This document shows, in pieces, positions 33,918 through 43,080 of a DNA stretch of 64,000 bases. The notes under the pieces are model-generated. The model saw only the letters and a program-made list of their open reading frames with translations. It was not told the DNA's origin and did no database searches. Position numbers and translations under genes: made by a program. Position 1 is the stretch's first letter. The number at the start of each line of letters is the position of its first letter. Source of the DNA: Chloroherpeton thalassium ATCC 35110 (GTDB lineage: Bacteria > Bacteroidota > Chlorobiia > Chlorobiales > Chloroherpetonaceae); the NCBI RefSeq assembly GCF_000020525.1, contig NC_011026.1, positions 186,001 to 250,000 on the forward strand. Direction: 5' to 3'.

Positions 33918-35366
33918 CTAATTGTAATTGTATTTGTTCCACAGCAGTCGCCAAAAATGCACATGCGAAGAGTATTCGCGGCCTTTTTCCTCACCCGGAA
34001 TGGGATACGTGTGCGTGAAAACGCGAATGAGCGTGTTGCCATCAGGCGAAATGCCAGTAAAGATTTCTTCATCGTAAAACTCTTTTTCGCGAAGGGATCG
34101 GATCGCGGCCATGTTTGTTAACTCTTTTGGCGGATTTTCATACGGCGTGATGGCCGGAATTTTAGCCGCCACTTTCCCTGTCTGAGTTTCAACAACTAAA
34201 ATGGTATCGCGATCGTAGCGCTCAATTCTAAATAAGGCCGTACTTTTATATTGTTCGTTTACTTTGCTCGATTCTTCGAGCGTGCCAACCCATTCTTTGT
34301 ATTCTTGATCAGTTAAAAAATTCTTGCGCTGATCTTCCCAAGTTCCCATACGCCAAACTTTCTTATCCTTATCGTTGATAACAGAAATCAAATATTTGCC
34401 GTCTGTCGAAAAGTTCGCATCGCAGCCATTGAGCGTTTTGAGTTCTTTCCATTTTCTTATGGAAAAAACTTTGGTAGTGGGAAGCGCACGCGGATCGGGT
34501 TTCATGCCGCCTGCAATCAAATATTTTCCATTCGGATCAAAAATAGCTTTGCTTGGCCAAAAGTTTGAAATATCGTCGTCGGGCTTCGTTTCCATTTTAA
34601 CCACATCTTGCCAATAATAAGTATCCCAGACGGTTAATTGGCTACCTGCTGCAGCGCCACCGCTCGCCAGCGACATGTATCGCCCATTTGGACTGAAACT
34701 GATGACTGGCTTTCCGCCAGGCAGAGTTTCGCGCTGAAAGTTATAGTAAGCAAGCGGAACAAACGGATTATAGCGCCGCCCATTGATATAAGCTTTCACC
34801 CGTACCAAATAAGGCTTTTGGTTTTCAACAATTCGAAAAGTGCCAAATGCTTTGGCCTTGCGAAAATTTTTCTTAAACGCCTCAACCTGACCTTTTGGAA
34901 CAGCTACATTTGCCGGAAAGTTGTAGCCCGCGCCTCTAACTTTAAGGTCAAAGGTTTCCTGCGTGGAATCATATTTTCCTAAGAACAGCTTCACTTTGTC
35001 GGTGTAAGACTGGTTGAGCACTTGCATGATTTGCCGATGCTTACTTCGCTTCAACCGGTCGGCTTTGTTTTCATAAGCAGTTGAGACTCTTTCCTTTTTG
35101 GCGTTGTAGTTCGCAAGAAGCTTATTGTATCGTGTGGTGTCTTTAATTTCCCATTTTTTGGGTCGTTGCTTCGCCAGCTTTGTTAGAGATTTATGGAGTT
35201 GTTTGGAAATATCACCATCGATTTGGCGGTATTCTTTCTGAAGTTTTCGAAGTTTTTTCTGAGCGAGACCCACCTTAGTTGTTTGACCAATCGCCTCATT
35301 GCTTGGGCTGGAAACAAACAGCAATGAAGAGCAAAGAATTATCAAAGAGGTAAAAAACGATTTCAT
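33918..35366 (-). CDS. Secreted protein with coiled-coil and propeller-like repeats
   Basis: A 482-residue protein I cannot name. An N-terminal signal peptide (MKSFFTSLIILCSSLLFVSS) is followed by a Lys/Arg-rich helical region to about residue 115, then a globular part with repeats resembling WD40/YncE-like propeller blades: ISFSPNGRYMSLAS...LTVWDTYYW, AIFDPNGKYLIAGG...TTKVFSIRKWKELKT, and CDANFSTDGKYLIS...KVWRM. There are too few blades for a complete WD40 ring by eye. Probably periplasmic or outer-membrane associated. Neighbours give no clue. Confidence 0.7.
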   Translation of the reverse strand: MKSFFTSLIILCSSLLFVSSPSNEAIGQTTKVGLAQKKLRKLQKEYRQIDGDISKQLHKSLTKLAKQRPKKWEIKDTTRYNKLLANYNAKKERVSTAYENKADRLKRSKHRQIMQVLNQSYTDKVKLFLGKYDSTQETFDLKVRGAGYNFPANVAVPKGQVEAFKKNFRKAKAFGTFRIVENQKPYLVRVKAYINGRRYNPFVPLAYYNFQRETLPGGKPVISFSPNGRYMSLASGGAAAGSQLTVWDTYYWQDVVKMETKPDDDISNFWPSKAIFDPNGKYLIAGGMKPDPRALPTTKVFSIRKWKELKTLNGCDANFSTDGKYLISVINDKDKKVWRMGTWEDQRKNFLTDQEYKEWVGTLEESSKVNEQYKSTALFRIERYDRDTILVVETQTGKVAAKIPAITPYENPPKELTNMAAIRSLREKEFYDEEIFTGISPDGNTLIRVFTHTYPIPGEEKGREYSSHVHFWRLLWNKYNYN

Positions 35367-35736
35367 TCCTTATTTAATTTTTCAGTTTTCATTCAAATAT
35401 TATTCTTACAATAATCACTCGCTTCTCAAATGTAGCGTTGAGATGGGCTTTGTGGGAAAGGCTCACCCTAACAAAAGGTATTGTTCAAAGCTAATTACTT
35501 TTGTCGAATCGATAAAATTTTTCGCAAAGAAAGCACCAAAAAAAACGATCGTTTTGCTTATTGCCTTAACGCCTCCGCCAAGTAGCAGCCTCAATGCACG
35601 GCGTTCTCACCTTTCAAAACTAAACCATTCAAACGCTTGAGAAATCAATTGCTTATGTCAATCGTTTTTTTCTATGCTGCTTTCAGGGCGATCTCGCTTC
35701 AGGCAAAGAGGCTTTGCCGATTTCAAAACGGTCGCG
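35367..35736. other. Intergenic region between GNAT-nitrilase and secreted protein genes
   Basis: About 370 bp, no credible gene. It contains a 14-nt palindrome AAAACGATCGTTTT at 35542-35555 in an A/T-run context. Should carry the promoter of the secreted protein gene. Confidence 0.45.
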
Positions 35737-37281
35737 CTATTTGTTCAAACGCTTAATTGAATAGATGTCTGTTCGCCTATCCTTTAAGTTGCGAACGCTC
35801 CCGAGCTGATTTAACTCGCGTAGCATATCAATATCAACATCGGCAATAAGTATCATTTCGGTATTTGGTGTCGCTTCGGCCTTTATGCCGTTGGTTGGAA
35901 ATGAAAAATCGCACGGCGTGAAAACAACGGATTGGGCATATTGAATATCCATATTGTGCACTTTTGGCAAGTTGCCTACACTACCAGCAATCGCCACATA
36001 ACATTCATTTTCCACCGCTCTGGCTTGGGCGCAGCTTCTTACCCGAGAGTAGCCGTTTTGCGTATCTGTTAAAAATGGGACAAAAAGAATGTCCATCCCG
36101 TCCTCAGCTAAAATTCTACTTAACTCAGGGAACTCGACATCGTAGCAAATCAATATTCCGATTCTTCCACAATCCGTATCGAAGGCCTGAATTGTAGAAC
36201 CGCCTTGCAATCCCCACACTTTTGCTTCATCGGGCGTCACATGCAATTTCTCAAATTTTTCTACGCCGCCATCTCTCTTACATAAATAGCCAACATTGTA
36301 TAGGTTATTATTCACCATTTCGGGCATGCTGCCGGTTATAATGTTGATGTTGTATGAAATGGCCAATTCTGCGAATCGCTTCGTTATTTCTTCTGTATAG
36401 CCCGCTAATTTCCTAATTGCCTCCGGCACGGAAAGATGATTGTATTTAGACATCAACGGCGCATTAAAAAACTCAGGAAACAGCGCAAAGTCCGCCCTGT
36501 AACCGGAAACCGCATCAACAAAATACTCCGCTTGATGCATCAACTCTTCGAAGTCTTTATACAATCGCATTTGCCACTGTATCAACCCTAATCTGACAAT
36601 GGATTTTTTCATCGCCGCCGTGTTGGTTTTCTTTTCATAATAAACATTATCCCATTCCAGCAGCACGGCGTATTCTTGAGATTCTTTGTCGCCTTCCAGA
36701 TATCCCTTAAGAACGCGTGCCGGATGAAAGTCATTGGACATCTGAAAATCTAAAACCGGGTCGTGTATCTCTTTTTTTCTGACGTTTTCAATGTATTCAC
36801 GAGGCGACATCGACTCGGAATACTGATGATAATTTGGGATTCTTCCACCAAACACGATTCCTTTCAGGTTTAATTTTTCACAAAGCTCTTTTCGGTAATC
36901 ATATAAACGCCGTCCGAGCCTTAACCCTCTATATTTTGGCCTGACAAAAACATCTATGCCATATAGCTTATCGCCATTTGAAGTATGCGTATTAAACGTA
37001 TATCCGCCGGTGATCTCCTTATAAGTGTGCTTATCATCAAACATTGAATAATCCACGATAATCGATAATGCGCAGCCAGCCAGTTCATTATTAACCTTGA
37101 TGCCGATTTGTCCTTCAGGAAATTTCTCAATCAACGTTTTTATATGACGCTCTTTCCAATAAGCTTGCTGCATATTGGCATAGGCTTCTTTCATTGAGTT
37201 TTTCACTTCTTCATAGTCTTCCATCTTCAGGAAAACCAACTCGATGTTGTCAATTGAACGACTATCTTTTTTTGCTTCCAT
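35737..37281 (-). CDS. GNAT acetyltransferase fused to carbon-nitrogen hydrolase
   Basis: A 514-residue two-domain enzyme. Residues about 10-200 are a GNAT domain (KYRGLRLGRRLYDYRKELCEKLNLKGIVFGG is the acetyl-CoA loop region). From about 230 onward is a nitrilase-superfamily domain with the Glu of ALFPEFFNAPL, the Lys of FEKLHVTPDEAKVWG and the catalytic Cys of ILICYDVEFPELSRIL. Similar GNAT-hydrolase proteins are known in other bacteria; the natural substrate is unclear to me, possibly an N-acylated amide. Monocistronic; starts with a plausible ATG at 37281. Confidence 0.9.
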   Translation of the reverse strand: MEAKKDSRSIDNIELVFLKMEDYEEVKNSMKEAYANMQQAYWKERHIKTLIEKFPEGQIGIKVNNELAGCALSIIVDYSMFDDKHTYKEITGGYTFNTHTSNGDKLYGIDVFVRPKYRGLRLGRRLYDYRKELCEKLNLKGIVFGGRIPNYHQYSESMSPREYIENVRKKEIHDPVLDFQMSNDFHPARVLKGYLEGDKESQEYAVLLEWDNVYYEKKTNTAAMKKSIVRLGLIQWQMRLYKDFEELMHQAEYFVDAVSGYRADFALFPEFFNAPLMSKYNHLSVPEAIRKLAGYTEEITKRFAELAISYNINIITGSMPEMVNNNLYNVGYLCKRDGGVEKFEKLHVTPDEAKVWGLQGGSTIQAFDTDCGRIGILICYDVEFPELSRILAEDGMDILFVPFLTDTQNGYSRVRSCAQARAVENECYVAIAGSVGNLPKVHNMDIQYAQSVVFTPCDFSFPTNGIKAEATPNTEMILIADVDIDMLRELNQLGSVRNLKDRRTDIYSIKRLNK

Positions 37282-37592
37282 ATTGAACGCTTTTCCTTTT
37301 CTCTGTTAATGTTTTCTTGTTGTTGAAATATCCAAGCGGTAGTATCAAGAAAGGAGAAAACAGGAGGCGACTGACCTTACTTTTCTACATCACACGAGTC
37401 AGACTTGCTTCTCGTTCGTTTTCTTGCCGACATGTTGTTCATCCAAATGCCAATATTTCCCTCTGGCTTTTGCGACATGTCCGCTATTTCAACACCTTTT
37501 TTATTTAATAAAAAAAAGCGAAGGAAAATTTTTATCAAATCTTCCTTCGCTGAATGTTTATAAAAAATGATGATCAAAACAAATGGCCTGGC
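37282..37592 (-). other. Intergenic region between glgP and the GNAT-nitrilase gene
   Basis: About 311 bp, no gene. It holds the glgP terminator on its right side and the promoter of the GNAT-hydrolase gene on its left side. Confidence 0.5.
37509..37551 (-). terminator. Intrinsic terminator of glgP
   Basis: AGCGAAGGAA (37517-37526) pairs with TTCCTTCGCT (37542-37551), 10 bp, with a 15-nt AT-rich loop and an eight-base T-run on the minus strand. Confidence 0.85.
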
Positions 37593-39740
37593 TTACGCAT
37601 TTTTCCCTGACTTATAATATTTCTCGCAATAGTCTCGCACCATGCGATGGGTATTATAAACCGGCAATAGAGATAAAATTGAAGCTCTCATTTTTTTGAT
37701 CCACTCAGTCGGCAAATTGCGGCTATCGCGCGCGTAGTATGTTGGAACAATGTCCGTTTCAAGAATTTCGTAGAGCATTTTGGCATCGAGTTCGCTTTGC
37801 TCATGGGTGCTGGGCTGATTTTCATCTTTGCCGATTGCCCAGCCATTTTGGCCATTGTAGCCTTCGCGCCACCAGCCGTCCAAAATGCTGCAATTCAGCC
37901 CGCCATGAGCGATGACTTTCTCGCCAGAAGTGCCACTGGCTTCAAGCGGCCTGAGCGGGTTATTGAGCCACAAATCGACACCGGAAATCAAATAGCGAGC
38001 CACATTCATGTCGTAGTTTTCAAGGAAAACAACTTTACCCATAAACTGCGGCATTCTGGATATTTGGAAAATTCGCTGGATGAACTTTTTCCCTTCATTG
38101 TCGCGCGGATGCGCTTTACCAGAAAAAATAATTTGAACCGGTTTTTCCGAGTTGCTTAAAATAGCAGCAATGCGGTCGATGTCGCTGAAAATAAGCGGCG
38201 CACGTTTGTAGGTTGCAAATCGCCGTGCGAAACCAATGGTGAGCACATCGGTCGATAGAAAATCACTTGCCCAGAAACCGTTATCCATTCCTGTTCTCGA
38301 CATTTGGCGCTCAAGGCGATAGCGCACAAACTCAATCAAATCACGCTTCAACCGATAACGAAGTCCCCACAAGGAGTCATCAGGAATGCGCTCCAAAATT
38401 TCGGCCAGATGCTCAGGATCTGAGAAAAAGTCTTGCTCATTGTTTGTATAAAATGACCAAAACGCTTCGGTGCGATCGCGCATCCAAGTTTTGGTGTGCA
38501 CGCCGTTGGTGATGTGCCCGATTGGCACGTCGTTCGGATTTTCTTTCTGAAAAAGATGCTGCCACATTTCTCTGGCCACCACGCCGTTCAATTCCGAAAC
38601 GCCATTTGCGGCACGCGACATGTTCAAGCAAAGCACCGTCATGGTAAATTGATTTTGCGGCTCATTGTGATGCTCTTTTCCCAAACGCATCAGCGTGTCA
38701 AAATCGATCTTCATGGTCTCGGCGAATTTTCCAAGCGAGTAGTCCATCAAGTCTCGCGAAAAGCGGTCGTGACCGGCGGGCACAGGCGTGTGTGTTGTAA
38801 AGACGCACTGAGGTTTCACCGCAGCAATCGCATCGTCAAGCGATTTGCCACAATCCAACTCGCGGCGCAGCAGTTCCAGCGTAAGAAAACCGGAATGCCC
38901 TTCATTCATATGATAAACAGCCGGCTTAATACCCAACTTGTGAAGAAAACGCGTGCCGCCAATGCCCAACACAATTTCCTGGTTGATGCGCGTGGTTGCA
39001 TCGCCGCCATAGACGTGGCAAGTGATATCACGATAGTGTTCTTCGTTTTCCTCAAGGTTTGTGTCGAGCAAGTACAATTTTGCCCGCCCAACTTTGATCG
39101 TCCAAGCACACACATGAACGATGCTGTGCGCCAGCTCGATCGCAACCGTCACCGGCTTGCCCGCATCATCCAGCACTGGCTCCAACGGCAACGTGCTGGC
39201 CGGATGCAGCGGATATTCTTCTTGCTGCCAACCATCCATCGAAAGATGCTGCTGGAAATAGCCTTCACGGTAGTAAAGCGTTACACCGATAAAATTCAGG
39301 CCGAGATCACTTGCTGATTTAATATGGTCACCTGCCAAAATGCCTAAACCGCCAGAATAAATTGGTAATGATTCATGCAAGCCAAATTCTGCGCTGAAAT
39401 ACGCCACGGGATTGGCGGTGAACTCATCGGCGTGCGTGGCTGCCCAGGTGTTTTTTTCGGAAAGATATTCTTCGAATCGAGCCAAAACGCTTTGCACTTT
39501 TTCAGCGTAATCTTTTTCAGAGAGCGTGGCGGCAAGCTCCGCTTCTGAAACATTCTGCATCACTTTGATCGGGCTGTGGTTGTATTTCGACCAGAGTCTC
39601 GGCGAAAGCTCCGAAAAAACATTTTGAGCATCCGCATTCCACGACCACCACAAATTTTTGGAGAGCTTTTTTAAGAGAGCAATTTGTTCAGGAATTGATT
39701 GTGTGTTATTTGAGGTTTGTTTCGACAGGCTACTTGACAT
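37593..39740 (-). CDS. glgP: Alpha-glucan phosphorylase
   Basis: A 715-residue glycosyltransferase family 35 enzyme of the short (Thermotoga-type) class. It begins after a variable N-terminus with QIALLKKLSKNLWWSWN, and the PLP region is EASGTSGEKVIAHGGLNCSILDGWWREG, where Lys in GEK would hold pyridoxal phosphate. It releases glucose 1-phosphate from glycogen. I use the ATG at 39740; a frame extends upstream to 39839 but the extra 33 residues do not resemble the family. No other glg gene is adjacent. Confidence 0.92.
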   Translation of the reverse strand: MSSSLSKQTSNNTQSIPEQIALLKKLSKNLWWSWNADAQNVFSELSPRLWSKYNHSPIKVMQNVSEAELAATLSEKDYAEKVQSVLARFEEYLSEKNTWAATHADEFTANPVAYFSAEFGLHESLPIYSGGLGILAGDHIKSASDLGLNFIGVTLYYREGYFQQHLSMDGWQQEEYPLHPASTLPLEPVLDDAGKPVTVAIELAHSIVHVCAWTIKVGRAKLYLLDTNLEENEEHYRDITCHVYGGDATTRINQEIVLGIGGTRFLHKLGIKPAVYHMNEGHSGFLTLELLRRELDCGKSLDDAIAAVKPQCVFTTHTPVPAGHDRFSRDLMDYSLGKFAETMKIDFDTLMRLGKEHHNEPQNQFTMTVLCLNMSRAANGVSELNGVVAREMWQHLFQKENPNDVPIGHITNGVHTKTWMRDRTEAFWSFYTNNEQDFFSDPEHLAEILERIPDDSLWGLRYRLKRDLIEFVRYRLERQMSRTGMDNGFWASDFLSTDVLTIGFARRFATYKRAPLIFSDIDRIAAILSNSEKPVQIIFSGKAHPRDNEGKKFIQRIFQISRMPQFMGKVVFLENYDMNVARYLISGVDLWLNNPLRPLEASGTSGEKVIAHGGLNCSILDGWWREGYNGQNGWAIGKDENQPSTHEQSELDAKMLYEILETDIVPTYYARDSRNLPTEWIKKMRASILSLLPVYNTHRMVRDYCEKYYKSGKNA

Positions 39741-39974
39741 GGCTTCGGCTGTTTTGAGTAGAATTAATGAAAAAATTGAAAGAAACTTTCTTAACTTATG
39801 AGAACTGACCAACCGTTTGACGCCTTGCCGTGTATACACATGGTTTTCATCACATTACAACCCAACAATTTCTTTCATTTTCAAGATGTTTCAGTTTTAT
39901 GACTTTTCAAAATCATCTTCTGAACATTAAGTAAATATAAATATTTCCAAGATTGCAAAGCGTAAAGAAAAAGG

Positions 39975-40841
39975 ATGAAAATCGCACATATTTCTGATAT
40001 TCATATTGACCATGTCGCTCTTCCTAACCGCTCAGAACAATTTGAAAATCTTATCATTAATATCTTTGAAGAAGGCTTCGATCATCTCATTATTACCGGC
40101 GACGTTACAGACGTGGCCAGAGAAGAAGACATGCTTCTGGTTAAAGACATTTTTGAACGCAACGGCTTGCTCGATTGGAAAAAAATCACGCTGATTCCAG
40201 GCAACCACGACCTTTTTGGAAAATACGAGTTCAATGCCGAGCGGGTTTTATCCAACGCCATCAGAGCTTCTGGCACCAATTCGCTCAAAAAACTTCAAAT
40301 TTTCTGCGAAATTTTCCGCGACGTGATGACACCAAATAACACTGCTCGATACTACTTCCCTTTTGTAAAAATTTTTAATGGGCCTGGAGAAGGGGTTGCA
40401 ATTGTTGCTTTCAATAGCGTTTTTGAGTTTTCTTTAGCCAACAATCCAATTGGCTCGCGCGGCTACATTAGAACCGAAGAACTTCGCGCCATGCTTGACC
40501 CCGAGGTTTTGGACGTGCTTAAAGGAAAATTTGTTATCGCGCTTTGCCATCACGCCTATAAAATTCTGGAGTCGGCTATCGCGCCTTACGAACAAGCTTT
40601 TGTCTGGACAATGGAACTGATCAACCGAAGTGAATATGTCGATACGCTCAGAAAAATTCATGCAAAAGTCGCGCTGCATGGCCATTTGCATAAAACCGAA
40701 ACGTATGAAGTGGATGGCATCACGTTTATGAATGCGGGCGCATTTAAACGTGACCAAACTTTGGTAAATTCACTCAAAATTCATGAGGACGGCGGGTTTA
40801 GCCAAAAATTTTTAAAATTTTATAGTACCGTTGCTGTTTAA
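39975..40841 (+). CDS. Calcineurin-like metallophosphoesterase
   Basis: A 288-residue phosphoesterase. Metal ligands are at ISDIHIDH (N-terminus), ITGDVTDVAREED, PGNHDLF and, near the end, ALCHHAY and ALHGHLHKTETYEV. The substrate is not known; the family acts on cyclic nucleotides, protein phosphates or lipids. Divergent from glgP. Followed after 27 bp by a secreted barrel-like protein in the same direction. Confidence 0.88.
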   Translation: MKIAHISDIHIDHVALPNRSEQFENLIINIFEEGFDHLIITGDVTDVAREEDMLLVKDIFERNGLLDWKKITLIPGNHDLFGKYEFNAERVLSNAIRASGTNSLKKLQIFCEIFRDVMTPNNTARYYFPFVKIFNGPGEGVAIVAFNSVFEFSLANNPIGSRGYIRTEELRAMLDPEVLDVLKGKFVIALCHHAYKILESAIAPYEQAFVWTMELINRSEYVDTLRKIHAKVALHGHLHKTETYEVDGITFMNAGAFKRDQTLVNSLKIHEDGGFSQKFLKFYSTVAV

Positions 40842-40868
40842 TCCAACAATTAAAAACGACCGCGATAT

Positions 40869-41657
40869 ATGATTCAAGCCAAGCCTATTCTTAATATTTT
40901 TTGTTTGATTGCCGTATTTCTCTCCTTTGGATCTTCAAAAGCCAACGCCCAAAGCACCGCTGGCAGCAGCGCAAGCGAAGAACCGCGCTACTTATTCAAT
41001 ATGCCCACCGCAGGTGTTTTGCAGCGAGGCGTTTATGCAATTGAAGGCTGGGCTTATGGTGGCGGCGGCTCATTTGTCTCGCTCAGTGTTGGCCTTTCAG
41101 AACAGCTAACGTTTGGGATTGCTTATGGCGCTGGAAATTTAATTGGCAGCGGCTCGCCGGATTGGAATGAGTTGCCTGGCGTTATGGTTCGCTACCGGAT
41201 TTTTGAGGAAGAACTCAATTTTCCAGCTATCACGATTGGGTTTGAATCTCAAGGGCGCGAAAACTACCTCGACGGCGCCAATCGTTTTGAAAGAAAATCA
41301 CCGGGATTTTTCGCCGCAGCCACCAAAAATTATGCGCTGCTCGGCTTTATTGCCCTTCATGGCGGAATCAATTACAGCCTTGAAAATGACGACGATAAAG
41401 ATTTGAACTTTTATTTTGGGGTAGAAAAAACCATCGGCAAAGAACTTTCAGCCTATGCGCAATACGATGCGGCCATTAATGACAACAACAAAACAGCGCT
41501 TGGCGATGGACGTGGCTACCTCGATATGGGCTTGCGATGGTCTCTTGGAAAAGGCATGACGATTGAACTCAACCTCGCCAACATTTCTGATAATTTCAAG
41601 CATCTCGACGCAGCCAGCCGCAGCGTCAGACTTGAATACGTCCACCGATTCGACTAA
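40869..41657 (+). CDS. Secreted beta-barrel-like protein
   Basis: A 262-residue protein with a signal peptide (hydrophobic residues about 7-22, then ANAQ-STAG cleavage). After it come alternating strands rich in Gly and aromatic residues (ISFGTGAGNLIGSG-like; YFGVEKTIGKELSAYAQYDA; GYLDMGLRWSLGKGMTIELNLANISDN) that suggest an outer-membrane barrel, ending in VRLEYVHRFD with a terminal aromatic pattern. Not a family I recognise. Located after a phosphoesterase; terminator follows. Confidence 0.72.
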   Translation: MIQAKPILNIFCLIAVFLSFGSSKANAQSTAGSSASEEPRYLFNMPTAGVLQRGVYAIEGWAYGGGGSFVSLSVGLSEQLTFGIAYGAGNLIGSGSPDWNELPGVMVRYRIFEEELNFPAITIGFESQGRENYLDGANRFERKSPGFFAAATKNYALLGFIALHGGINYSLENDDDKDLNFYFGVEKTIGKELSAYAQYDAAINDNNKTALGDGRGYLDMGLRWSLGKGMTIELNLANISDNFKHLDAASRSVRLEYVHRFD

Positions 41658-41679
41658 CCATTTCTCTTCCTTTGGCAAT

Positions 41680-41709
41680 ATTGGGGGCAAGCAACCTCTC
41701 GCCCCCAAT
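41680..41709 (+). terminator. Intrinsic terminator after the barrel-like gene
   Basis: ATTGGGGGC (41680-41688) pairs with GCCCCCAAT (41701-41709), 9 bp, followed by TTTATTTAT. Confidence 0.8.
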
Positions 41710-41870
41710 TTATTTATCCTTCCTTTTATTATTTATTTCGGCCAAATTATTTGAACCGATTAGAACGTTTTTTTATCATTGCGTTAAACAGAACATTTCT
41801 TCGCGCTCAACATCGACCATTTTATCACCGCATTGTCAGTTTTTACTACCAACCAAAAGACAATTTCATT

Positions 41871-42116
41871 ATGAACAATTTGCACGGACATGTGATTCTT
41901 GAAAAGCTCATTCAATCGCCGCGTGTTTATACACGACAAAAGCTGCAGCAAGAAATTGAAGCCAAATATGGCAGAGATGTTGTTTTTTACGCATGTGGCG
42001 GAGAGAACATGTCGCTTAGCGACCTGCTCCAATACCTATTCAATCAGGGGAAAATCGCAGAAAAAGATGGCCTGCTAACCGCATTTGCAGATAAAATGTG
42101 CAGCCACGACCACTAA
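41871..42116 (+). CDS. YecH-like (DUF2492) protein
   Basis: An 81-residue protein matching the YecH family: NLHGHVILEKLI...YTRQKLQQEIEAKYGRDVVFYACGGENMSLSDLLQYLFNQGKI and a His/Cys end (MCSHDH). It has Cys and His residues that could bind metal. Function unknown. I start at the ATG at 41871; a longer frame from 41751 is unlike the family. Confidence 0.8.
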   Translation: MNNLHGHVILEKLIQSPRVYTRQKLQQEIEAKYGRDVVFYACGGENMSLSDLLQYLFNQGKIAEKDGLLTAFADKMCSHDH

Positions 42117-42129
42117 CTGTTTTTTTTAC

Positions 42130-43053
42130 TCAATTTTCATTTTTGAGCACAGAGAGCATGCTTGGCACAATTTCGTGAATGCCTGTTATTTGCTGAAACG
42201 CTTCTGCATATAAGCCTTTTACCAGCAATGGCACAGGATTTAAAGTATGTCGATCGTGGGAATTATCCTCAAAATTCCCATGATCGCTTGTTAAGATAAA
42301 CAGCGCGTCACCGGGCAAGCGGCTTAAAACAGACGCCAAATACGCATCTAAGCGGGAAACAATTTCAGAAGCGTGGGTTTTAATTCGGCGATGCCCTGCA
42401 TAATCAGCCAGGAAAAATTCGAAAAAAACGGCATCGTAGCATTCAAACAAATCGATCAAGTTTTCCGCCGCTTCTTCCGGCAAAATAACCGGCACATCGC
42501 TATCGCCATGCGCTTCATTTTGGCCCCACCACCAGCTAATAATGTCTCCAGAAACGGCTTTTTTCTCTTTTAAATCCTTGTTGTTCCGAAGTTGAATCGC
42601 TTCAATTACAGCAGCCTCGAAAAGCACCGAACTACGAATTTTTCCCTGCTCTCTTAAAACAAGATTGGCGTTGATGAAGGAATCGGGAAAAGCATTTGCA
42701 TAGCATGGCTTTTTGCCAAACAACTTCAACTTTTTGAAAATATTTTCCTGTGCTAAAGTCGCCCGCAGCGTCGACGGCAAAAAAGGGCCATAATGCCGTC
42801 CAAAAAGCTGTGCCCCATTAAACCCCGTGTAAATTGAAAACTGCCCCGTTCCACTTTGGCCAGTGCCTTCGCATCCCAACCCCGAATCGATCGGTTTAAA
42901 AACCAACGACGGCATTTGAACGGCTGCATCTTCAAGAAAAAAGCCCAGACCCAGAGCGTCTCTGAGTTTGGGCATATCGTAAAGATGAAAAGGATTTGTT
43001 TCCGTGCGTGTGGCCAAGCCCACGCCATCCAGAAAAAGAAAAATCAACTTCAT
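42130..43053 (-). CDS. Alkaline-phosphatase-superfamily metalloenzyme
   Basis: A 307-residue member of the metalloenzyme superfamily that includes phosphoglycerate mutase and phosphopentomutase. It shows FLFLDGVGL at the start (first metal Asp), GQSGTGQFSIYTG where a Ser/Thr nucleophile is expected, and LTSDHGNFEDNSHDRHT near the C-terminus (metal ligands). It is shorter than GpmI and probably acts on a different phosphate; I cannot name the substrate. It is 27 bp downstream of lysA on the same strand. Confidence 0.78.
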   Translation of the reverse strand: MKLIFLFLDGVGLATRTETNPFHLYDMPKLRDALGLGFFLEDAAVQMPSLVFKPIDSGLGCEGTGQSGTGQFSIYTGFNGAQLFGRHYGPFLPSTLRATLAQENIFKKLKLFGKKPCYANAFPDSFINANLVLREQGKIRSSVLFEAAVIEAIQLRNNKDLKEKKAVSGDIISWWWGQNEAHGDSDVPVILPEEAAENLIDLFECYDAVFFEFFLADYAGHRRIKTHASEIVSRLDAYLASVLSRLPGDALFILTSDHGNFEDNSHDRHTLNPVPLLVKGLYAEAFQQITGIHEIVPSMLSVLKNEN

Positions 43054-43080
43054 TTTCCCACCAATAACTTATCGTGCGAT

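Noticed and set aside
35542-35555. AAAACGATCGTTTT palindrome as an operator
   Set aside because: Short and surrounded by A/T runs, so chance is a good explanation.
38496-39317. 273-residue frame opposite glgP
   Set aside because: Antisense shadow of a confident glycosyl phosphorylase; codon-shift artefact.
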